From Geobacter sp. UBA6169 (GTDB lineage Bacteria; Desulfobacterota; Desulfuromonadia; Geobacterales; Pseudopelobacteraceae): 20,472 nucleotides of DNA. Each line of letters begins with the position of its first letter. Position 1 is the first letter of the stretch. Positions 15,098 through 20,472 of this stretch are shown here, piece after piece. Made by a program: the position numbers and the translations under genes. Location: the NCBI GenBank assembly GCA_002422265.1, contig DIUB01000024.1, positions 1 through 20,472 of the forward strand, read 5' to 3'. Under the pieces are notes generated by a model. That model was not told the DNA's origin. It saw only the letters and a list, made by a program, of their open reading frames with translations, and searched no databases.

Positions 15098-15475
15098 TCA
15101 GGCTGCGCGCACAGTCACAATGCCGGCCCAGGTGGCCAGCAGGCAGAGTGAAACACTCAAGAGCACGTTGGCAAAGGCAGTTACCAGCTGGCCACGCTCA
15201 AGCAGGGAAAAGGTTTCCATGCTGAAGGTTGAAAAGGTGGTCAGCCCGCCCATCAGACCTATGGTCAGTGCGACTCGCAGGGTATGGGGCAGCATGGTGC
15301 TTCGTATTGACAGCTCCATGATCAGCCCGATAAAGAAGGCTCCGACCAGATTGACCACCAGTGTGGCAAACGGGAAGGAGTGGCTGCCTAACAGACGGTT
15401 GATCAGTCCGGAGAGCCAGTACCGACTCAGGCAACCGACAGCACCGAAAAAGGCTATTGAAAGAACCGTGGACAT
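15098..15475 (-). CDS. crcB: CrcB/Fluc fluoride channel
   Basis: Small dual-topology membrane channel that exports fluoride. 125 residues with four hydrophobic segments. Family signatures: FFGAVGCLSRYWLSG near the N-terminus, FATLVVNLVGAFFIG with the conserved Asn (N42), and GLMGGLTTFSTFSMET (about 73-88), which carries the central Thr and the Phe-box residues. The ATG at 15475 lies one base after the stop of the chemoreceptor-like gene, so expression probably depends on that transcript. No good Shine-Dalgarno and no room for a fluoride riboswitch are present in front of it. Confidence 0.95.
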   Translation of the reverse strand: MSTVLSIAFFGAVGCLSRYWLSGLINRLLGSHSFPFATLVVNLVGAFFIGLIMELSIRSTMLPHTLRVALTIGLMGGLTTFSTFSMETFSLLERGQLVTAFANVLLSVSLCLLATWAGIVTVRAA

Positions 15476-15476
15476 C

Positions 15477-17462
15477 TTACAGCTGGCAGGTGGTGCTCTT
15501 CATCGATTCCAGTTCTTTAACTACTTCAGAAGACTGGGCACGGCGTGCCTCCATGTTGTCAAACATCTTATGCACCATGTCGCTGACCGATTCCACGGTT
15601 CGTCTGATCTTGCGACTGTCTTCCACCTGATTTGAGGTTGACTGCACCATCTCGTGGGCCATTTCCTTGACGGTCTCGATGGCGCGGGCGATGCTGCGGG
15701 TGGCCTTGGCCTGATCCTTTGAGCCGTTGAAGATCTGGGTGGTCATGCTGCTGATGTCCTCCATGGAACGGGCCACGGTCTGTACACTGGTAGACTGCTC
15801 TTCCGTTGCCTGCTTGATTTCCGATGTCATCTCCATGGAGCAGACCGAACGATCATAGATGGCCTGCAGGGTTTCTCCCATGACATGCCCAAGCTCCACC
15901 CCCCGCGTTACCAGAAATTTGGTGGCGCCGATGGTATCAGCTGCCTGATGGGACTCGAACATTATCTCATCGATGATGCCGGTGATCTCGCCGGTGGAGT
16001 GGCCGGTCTGCAGCGACAGGTTACGGATTTCGTCGGCCACCACACCAAAGCTCTTGCCGTATTCACCGGCCTGGGCGGCTATGATGGAGGCGTTCAGCGC
16101 CAGGAGATTGGTCCGTTTGGTGATATCGTTGATGACACTGACGATATTCTCGATCCGGCTGCTTTTCTCGGCCAGCCGGGTGATGCCGGCGTATGATTCT
16201 TCAACCGAGTGCTGGATCTCGGCCAATGAACCGATGGTCTCGTTGACCGCATTGCGCCCTTCAGCGGTCTGTGCCTGCACCTGGCTGGAAACCTCGTGGG
16301 AGATGGCGGCACTGCGCTCGACGCTGGTGATGTTGCGGGTGATCTGCTCCATGGCGGCAGCTGACTGATGGACGATGCCGGTCAGGGTGTCCAGGTTGCG
16401 TGAGACCTCTTCGATTGCCACTGATATTTCATTGACTGCAGTGCTGGTCTCATCCACCGAGGCCATGGCCCCTTCAGCAGCCGAGGCAATAACCGCCGCC
16501 CCGTCGGTCACCGACTCGATACTATCCTTCAGGTCAACCACGTTGTGCGAGTATTGATCGCGGTGCGAGAGCAGGAACGAGAAGGAGTTCTCAAGTTCGC
16601 TGGTCAAGGTGTCAATGGAGGTCAGCAGGTTGATGCGGGTAATGGCATTGGCCACCTGATCGGCAAACAGCATGATGGTGTCAAGATCAGACTCATTCAG
16701 AGAGCGGCGCGAGCGTTTATTGTCGATGGCAAAGGCCCCGACTGACTCACCCTTGACCACAATCGGGCAGATGATGAAATTTTTGGAACGGAGCGGTTCG
16801 ATCCGGTCATAGGGGGGCTGCAAATGGTAGCTGTTATCGTAGTTGGTAATGTCGTCAATCAGGAATGGCTTGCGTTCGGTCATGCTGCGGTAGATCACGC
16901 CGATGGCCGGGTCCAGGGGCAGATCCAGTCCTTCAATGTCGCGGGCGGTGCTGCCGGTGGCAGTCACAAAGCGCAGACTGGAGCGGTTGGCGCTGCTCAT
17001 CATGATGTTGACCCGCTCGTAACCCAGGATATCATGCAACCCTTCGGCGCAGAGCAGCAAGACCTCTTCAACATTCAGCGAGGTCTGAATTCTGCTGCTG
17101 ATCTGGTGGAAGTTCTTGATGTTGGTATCCAGCACCTTGAAACGATTTTCAAAAACCTCTTTCTGGGAGGCCACTTCCTGGTGCAGCTCATCCAGCTCCT
17201 GTGCCCGCTGCTGCAGCTCGTCACCGTTTTTACCGATCAGGTAGCCCACCGATCCCAGCACCATCGAGGTGCCCAACCCCATGTAGAGATACAGCAGGCG
17301 ATGCTCGGCATCCTTGAAGATGTTTCCCAGCAGCTGGGCGAAAAGAGGCTGAGATGGATCATGAAAGAACACCAACCTGAAAAACATCCAGCCCAGCGGT
17401 GCACCGATGCCCAGAAAAAAGCCGAACAGGGAGTAGGTTTTGCAATGACTGCAGCGATTCAT
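15477..17462 (-). CDS. GAF-domain methyl-accepting-type signal transducer, two N-terminal membrane helices
   Basis: 661 residues from the ATG at 17462 (GGGGG upstream); a GTG at 17486 would add eight residues overlapping the PilZ gene. Order of parts: a short cytoplasmic tail with CSHC, membrane helix about 12-32, a short loop, membrane helix about 56-77, a coiled coil to about 110, a GAF domain about 125-285 (ending VGAFAIDNKRSRRSL), then a long MA signalling coiled coil to the end. There is no large periplasmic domain, so the input is probably cytoplasmic through GAF or membrane-derived. The signalling tip reads TNLLALNASIIAAQAGE, where canonical receptors have TN-LALNA-VEAARAGE, so several contact residues differ. 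No C-terminal CheR/CheB-tethering pentapeptide is seen. It follows PilZ by 16 bases, which links it to c-di-GMP signalling. Confidence 0.88.
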   Translation of the reverse strand: MNRCSHCKTYSLFGFFLGIGAPLGWMFFRLVFFHDPSQPLFAQLLGNIFKDAEHRLLYLYMGLGTSMVLGSVGYLIGKNGDELQQRAQELDELHQEVASQKEVFENRFKVLDTNIKNFHQISSRIQTSLNVEEVLLLCAEGLHDILGYERVNIMMSSANRSSLRFVTATGSTARDIEGLDLPLDPAIGVIYRSMTERKPFLIDDITNYDNSYHLQPPYDRIEPLRSKNFIICPIVVKGESVGAFAIDNKRSRRSLNESDLDTIMLFADQVANAITRINLLTSIDTLTSELENSFSFLLSHRDQYSHNVVDLKDSIESVTDGAAVIASAAEGAMASVDETSTAVNEISVAIEEVSRNLDTLTGIVHQSAAAMEQITRNITSVERSAAISHEVSSQVQAQTAEGRNAVNETIGSLAEIQHSVEESYAGITRLAEKSSRIENIVSVINDITKRTNLLALNASIIAAQAGEYGKSFGVVADEIRNLSLQTGHSTGEITGIIDEIMFESHQAADTIGATKFLVTRGVELGHVMGETLQAIYDRSVCSMEMTSEIKQATEEQSTSVQTVARSMEDISSMTTQIFNGSKDQAKATRSIARAIETVKEMAHEMVQSTSNQVEDSRKIRRTVESVSDMVHKMFDNMEARRAQSSEVVKELESMKSTTCQL

Positions 17463-17478
17463 GAAGCCCCCGTATCCA

Positions 17479-17853
17479 TCAGACACCGGCGGTTATTTTT
17501 TCTTCAATGTTACTGAAAATTTCGTCCATCACCTTTTCAGCATCGGCTATGTTGTAGGCGATGATATTGCGCAGGTGGGTGTATGAATCAAGGTCGATCT
17601 TCTCAAAATGGAATCCGATCCCGCCATCAACAACTCGGGTTGCCCGACCGGTAAAGGTCACGGCAATCTCCGGTTCGGTCCCTTCCAGGCGGATGGTCAG
17701 TTCAGCAGCCTCGCCTTCGGCCAGCCGTTCCGGAGTTTCCAGAAACAGGCCGTTCATGGAAAGATTGCTGACCTTGCCGGGAAAACTGCGGCCATGGACC
17801 GTGGCGGTGGCCATGACATGAAACGGTACGCGTGAGAATTTTCTGGTACTCAT
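17479..17853 (-). CDS. PilZ-domain protein (predicted c-di-GMP receptor)
   Basis: 124 residues from the ATG at 17853, which has GAGG eight bases upstream; the ATG at 17862 lacks this. It is a single PilZ domain. The c-di-GMP-binding RxxxR motif appears as RKFSR near the N-terminus, and the second motif as NLSMNGLFLET (N-x-S-x-x-G). These are followed by beta strands (AELTIRLEG, IAVTFTGRATRV) and GIGFHFEKID. A C-terminal helix (about 95-120) follows the barrel. Both ligand motifs are intact, so binding is likely. The gene is first of a run with the GAF/MA transducer 16 bases downstream, suggesting joint work in motility or surface behaviour; this is inference. Confidence 0.92.
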   Translation of the reverse strand: MSTRKFSRVPFHVMATATVHGRSFPGKVSNLSMNGLFLETPERLAEGEAAELTIRLEGTEPEIAVTFTGRATRVVDGGIGFHFEKIDLDSYTHLRNIIAYNIADAEKVMDEIFSNIEEKITAGV

Positions 17854-17880
17854 GGCGATCACCTCATACGTGGTTTGACG

Positions 17881-17995
17881 ATTTCAAATCAATGGATGAA
17901 ATCAAGGCGCGAAGAGTACGACGACGCAGGCGTACACGGAAAGTACGTTGAGGAGTCGACGATGTGTCAACGCAGAGAGCACCTTGAATTGAAAT
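17881..17995. repeat. palindromic intergenic repeat element between fba and the PilZ gene
   Basis: Terminal inverted repeats ATTTCAAATCAA (17881-17892) and TTGAATTGAAAT (17984-17995) match with one mismatch. Inside them TCAAGGCGC (17902-17910) pairs with GCACCTTGA (17979-17987), one mismatch. The core has alternating GTACG/CGTAC/GTACG blocks at 17916, 17931 and 17943, and a diverged direct repeat (GAAGAGTACGACGACGCAG and GAGGAGTCGACGATG-GCAG-like). It has no coding potential and fills the whole gap. The layout resembles dispersed palindromic elements I associate with Geobacter-type genomes, but copy number cannot be tested here. A perfect TTGACA (17970-17965, - strand) lies inside it and could serve the PilZ promoter. 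Confidence 0.5.
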
Positions 17996-18000
17996 TGTCA

Positions 18001-18978
18001 CTATGCCTTGCCTGCAGAACCAAGAACAGTCTCGTTCTTGTGTTTGATCAGCTTGATCAGCTCCTTGCGGGCCTCTCCCAGGTATTTGCGTGGATCAAAC
18101 TCTTTCGGATCCTTGCCGAAGTATTCGCGTATCTTGGCGGTTACCGCCAGGCGGCCATCGGAATCGATGTTGATCTTGCAGACTGCCGAGGCCGCAGCCT
18201 GGCGCAGCTGTTCTTCAGGCACACCAAGCGCCCCTTCAAGATTCCCGCCATTCTGATTGATCAGTTCCACATATTCCTGCACCACCGAAGAGGCACCGTG
18301 CAGCACGATCGGAAAACCGGGCAGCCGTTTTTCACATTCCGCAAGAATATCAAAACGTAGTGGCGGAACCGGCTCTCCAGCTTTGAATTTGTAAGCGCCG
18401 TGGCTGGTGCCGATGGAGATGGCCAGGGAATCCACGCCGGTTTTCTTCACAAAATCTTCAACCTCTTCCGGCTTGGTGTAGGTGGAATGTTCCGCTGAAA
18501 CCTCATCTTCGATCCCGGCCAGTACACCCAACTCTCCTTCAACGGATACGTCAAACTGGTGGGCATATTCGACAACTTTCTTGCAGAGTGCCACATTCTC
18601 TTCGTACGGCAGATGTGAACCATCGATCATAACCGAGGAAAAACCGCTGTCCACGCAGGACTTGCACAACTCAAAGGAATCACCATGATCAAGATGCAGA
18701 CAGATCGGGATGTTAGAGCCCATTTCGCGGGCCATTTCCACCGCCCCCATAGCCATGTAGCGCAGCATGGTCTCGTTGGCGTAATTACGGGCCCCCTTGG
18801 AAACCTGGATAATCACCGGTGAGCTGGTTTCGACGCAACCGGTGATGATCGCCTGCAGCTGCTCAAGATTGTTGAAATTATAGGCGGGTATGGCGTATTT
18901 GCCGGCCATGGCCCTGGCAAACATTTCTTTGGTGTTAGCCAGCCCCAACTCTCGATAGTGCACCTGCTTTTTTTCCAT
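18001..18978 (-). CDS. fba: class II fructose-bisphosphate aldolase
   Basis: Zinc-dependent aldolase of glycolysis and gluconeogenesis that interconverts fructose 1,6-bisphosphate with dihydroxyacetone phosphate and glyceraldehyde 3-phosphate. 325 residues from the ATG at 18978, chosen because GAGGAGG lies directly upstream; an in-frame start at 19032 would include the leader. Class II signatures: CLHLDHGD (about 93-100, Zn His and catalytic Asp), VMIDGSHLPYEENV, VEGELGVLAG, GTSHGAYKF (Zn His 193), VLHGASS (Zn His 227), and the phosphate-binding INIDSDGR (269-276). The gene stands alone with its own promoter and is divergent from mnmH. Confidence 0.97.
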   Translation of the reverse strand: MEKKQVHYRELGLANTKEMFARAMAGKYAIPAYNFNNLEQLQAIITGCVETSSPVIIQVSKGARNYANETMLRYMAMGAVEMAREMGSNIPICLHLDHGDSFELCKSCVDSGFSSVMIDGSHLPYEENVALCKKVVEYAHQFDVSVEGELGVLAGIEDEVSAEHSTYTKPEEVEDFVKKTGVDSLAISIGTSHGAYKFKAGEPVPPLRFDILAECEKRLPGFPIVLHGASSVVQEYVELINQNGGNLEGALGVPEEQLRQAAASAVCKINIDSDGRLAVTAKIREYFGKDPKEFDPRKYLGEARKELIKLIKHKNETVLGSAGKA

Positions 18979-19043
18979 GGTTTCCTCCTCGGATATGGTG
19001 GGTGAACGGTTTTTGCAACCTTGCAAAGGCATGGGAAAGAGTG

Positions 19044-19071
19044 TTTATATGTACCACTGAACACCCTGCAA
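19044..19071 (-). promoter_or_regulatory. candidate fba promoter
   Basis: On the - strand, TTGCAG (19071-19066), a 16-base spacer, then TATAAA (19049-19044). This predicts a start near 19037 and a leader of about 60 bases that contains no obvious structured element. The -10 match is strong and the -35 moderate. Confidence 0.5.
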
Positions 19072-19116
19072 GGCAAGGGTGATGCCGGAAAAATATCTGC
19101 TTGGAGCTGCACTTTC

Positions 19117-20133
19117 ATGGTTCATACCGTACCGTTCGATCCGTCACTACTTACGTCTCACCTGTTGGTTGACGCCCGTACGCCACTGGAATTTGCTGAA
19201 GACCACCTGCCCGGCGCCATTAATGTACCGATCCTGACCAATCCTGAACGGGTCGAAATCGGTACCCTCTACAAACAACAGGGGCCGCAGCTCGCCCGCC
19301 TGCGGGGGTTGGAACTGACCTGTCACCGATTTCCGGCGATTGTAGCCACCATTATTGAGGCGGCACAGGGCAGACCAGTGCTGGTCTACTGTTGGCGTGG
19401 CGGCCTGCGCAGCGAATCAATTGCCCTGCTGCTGCAGATGACCGGCTATCCGGTGGTGAAGCTGCAGGGGGGCTACAAGGCCTTCCGCAGCCTGGTAACC
19501 GGTTTTTTCGAATCGGTCAGCCTGCCGGTGCAGCTGGTGGTGCTGCACGGCATGACCGGCTCCGGCAAGACCGAATTCCTGCTGCAGCTGCCGCGCGAAA
19601 AATACACCGTAATCGATCTGGAGGGGCTGGCGCGGCACCGCGGCTCGGCCTTCGGCTCTCTGGGGTTGGGCGGACAGCCGTCACAGAAGCGGTTTGAGAC
19701 CCAGCTCTGGGATGCCTTCCGCCGGGCACCGGTTGATCGACCGATTGTGGTGGAAGGGGAAAGTCAGCGGATCGGCCGCCTGACCCTGCCCGGTAATCTG
19801 TACGGGGTGATGGCCGAGAGTACCAAGATCTGGTGCGAGGTTTCGGTGGCTACCCGGGTCAAACGGCTTGCTGCCGAATATGCGCGGGAAGAATATCGTC
19901 AGCCGATGGTCGAGGCGCTGGAACGGATAAAAAAGAAGCTGGGAGGCGAACAGTATGCCGAGCTGCTACAACAACTTGAGGTATGGGATGTAGAGGGGCT
20001 GGCACAGGGGTTGATCGAGCAGTACTATGACAAGCTCTATTACCGCGTCAGGAAGTGGGAGCCGCAGGCGGTCATCAGCCTTGAGGATTACGCGGCCGCC
20101 GAGCGGGAACTGGCTACTGTCTGCAATGTGTAA
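19117..20133 (+). CDS. mnmH: tRNA 2-selenouridine synthase (MnmH/SelU/YbbB)
   Basis: Replaces the sulfur of 2-thiouridine at the wobble position of certain tRNAs with selenium from selenophosphate, via a geranylated intermediate. 338 residues, slightly shorter than the E. coli protein. An N-terminal rhodanese domain (LLVDARTPLEFAEDHLPGAI) carries the catalytic Cys92 in CWRGGLRSES. It is followed by a P-loop domain with GMTGSGKTEFL (145 onward), DLEGLARHRGSAFG, and VEGESQRIG. The start at 19117 has GGAG ten bases upstream; an in-frame start at 19021 lies in the fba promoter region. Its presence implies that the host makes selenophosphate (selD), which is not in this window. Confidence 0.96.
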   Translation: MVHTVPFDPSLLTSHLLVDARTPLEFAEDHLPGAINVPILTNPERVEIGTLYKQQGPQLARLRGLELTCHRFPAIVATIIEAAQGRPVLVYCWRGGLRSESIALLLQMTGYPVVKLQGGYKAFRSLVTGFFESVSLPVQLVVLHGMTGSGKTEFLLQLPREKYTVIDLEGLARHRGSAFGSLGLGGQPSQKRFETQLWDAFRRAPVDRPIVVEGESQRIGRLTLPGNLYGVMAESTKIWCEVSVATRVKRLAAEYAREEYRQPMVEALERIKKKLGGEQYAELLQQLEVWDVEGLAQGLIEQYYDKLYYRVRKWEPQAVISLEDYAAAERELATVCNV

Positions 20134-20159
20134 GGCTGCTTGCATAAAAGCCGTGTGCA

Positions 20160-20189
20160 GGTCTACTAGACCCGACAGGGCGCGCCCTG
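20160..20189. repeat. two adjacent perfect palindromes between convergent genes
   Basis: GGTCTACTAGACC (20160-20172, odd-length palindrome) and CAGGGCGCGCCCTG (20176-20189, even-length palindrome) lie three bases apart in the 80-base gap between the ends of mnmH and the ABC gene. With almost no loop they are poor RNA hairpins and look more like protein-binding sites or a decayed terminator or repeat. Nothing else is evident in this gap. Confidence 0.35.
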
Positions 20190-20213
20190 ATGCTGCTGCC
20201 CATTTTGGTTCTG

Positions 20214-20472
20214 CTAAGAGCCGAACGTTGTGTCGTGTGGGTGCTGGTGAGACCGGTTTTGAGCCGAACCAGCGGTTTCTGTTCTGGAGATGTCGTCAGT
20301 GCTGCCCTGCCAAACACCGCCCACCTGAAACCCGGGATCAAGATCAAAGGTTTGCTGTACCAGGTGCTGGGTCAGTATCGTGGCTGGCAGGCCATCGGCC
20401 AGCAGCTGACCTTGGCGGATCACCAGCAGGCGGTCCAGGTTGCGGGCCAGGATCAGGTCATGCAGTGAGAAC
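20214..20472 (-). CDS. ABC transporter ATP-binding protein, C-terminal part (5' truncated)
   Basis: The frame is open to the right edge of the window, so the start is missing; an apparent GTG start at 20423 is internal. The first visible residues read SLHDLILARNLDRLLVIRQG. This is the H-loop of an ABC ATPase (switch His before Asp-Leu) followed by the family's D-R-x-x-x-x-x-x-G strand and QLLADGLPATIL. The phrase AdG-P-xxxL-T and the following hydrophobic pattern resemble importers of iron-siderophore, haem or cobalamin type (FecE/BtuD-like), but the substrate cannot be told from 86 residues. The C-terminal 25 residues are polar, Ser/His/Thr-rich and probably unstructured. Walker A, Walker B and signature motifs lie outside the window. 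Confidence 0.8.
   Translation of the reverse strand, partial: FSLHDLILARNLDRLLVIRQGQLLADGLPATILTQHLVQQTFDLDPGFQVGGVWQGSTDDISRTETAGSAQNRSHQHPHDTTFGS

Noticed and set aside
15475..15500. Fluoride riboswitch before crcB
   Set aside because: The upstream gene ends one base before crcB, so no leader exists and the riboswitch core was not seen in the preceding coding sequence.
14196..15635. 479-codon + strand open frame across panB, the leader and crcB
   Set aside because: It spans three convincing - strand features and has no family motifs; composition is that of an antisense shadow.
20190..20468. + strand open frame at the right edge
   Set aside because: The opposite strand encodes a recognisable ABC ATPase C-terminus; the + frame has no motif.
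1..20472. CRISPR arrays, tRNA/rRNA genes, insertion sequences, phage or toxin-antitoxin modules
   Set aside because: None of the expected repeat arrays, cloverleaf signatures, transposase motifs or small paired toxin genes were seen on reading both strands.

Overview
The window looks like chromosomal core DNA of a Gram-negative deltaproteobacterium, most likely from the Geobacter/Trichlorobacter/Pelobacter group. The reasons are the high GC content, lipopolysaccharide heptose genes, an IleS-LspA pair whose IleS N-terminus is the type I recall from Geobacter, a PilZ protein beside a GAF-containing chemoreceptor-like protein, and a PLP-type aspartate decarboxylase in the pantothenate operon. 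The taxon is an inference from gene content and protein style; no search was run. I see no phage, insertion sequence, CRISPR array, tRNA or rRNA.

Layout. Bases 1-656 hold the 3' part of a VWA-like/metallopeptidase-like protein on the + strand. A MutY-like glycosylase without an Fe-S cluster (- strand) converges on it. Two translationally coupled small + genes follow (a membrane protein and an unknown protein), ending in a 21-bp hairpin shared with a small convergent - strand membrane protein. Next on the - strand is ileS-lspA, with start and stop codons overlapping. The + strand then carries mreB, and after a degenerate inverted repeat a heptose cluster: a degenerate family-2 glycosyltransferase, gmhA and hldE.

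From 10307 to 17853 every gene is on the - strand. In transcription order these are PilZ, the GAF/MA-domain transducer, crcB, panB, panC, panP and an amidohydrolase. Most junctions overlap or nearly touch, but there is a 248-base gap before panB. That gap contains a folded leader ending in a short GC hairpin and seven U residues, just before the panB start. The leader can form a competing long-range stem, so it looks like an attenuator or riboswitch-like control of the pan operon. A class II fructose-bisphosphate aldolase (- strand) follows across a palindromic intergenic repeat. It is divergent from mnmH, the tRNA 2-selenouridine synthase, and the window ends in the C-terminal part of an ABC transporter ATPase.

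Functional themes. panB, panC and panP together make pantothenate: ketopantoate precursor, beta-alanine from aspartate, and their ligation. gmhA and hldE make ADP-heptose precursors for LPS. ileS and lspA serve translation and lipoprotein maturation. The strongest candidate for something new or under-described is the panB leader. Next come the transducer with altered signalling-tip residues, the Fe-S-less MutY-like enzyme, and the palindromic repeat at 17881-17995.
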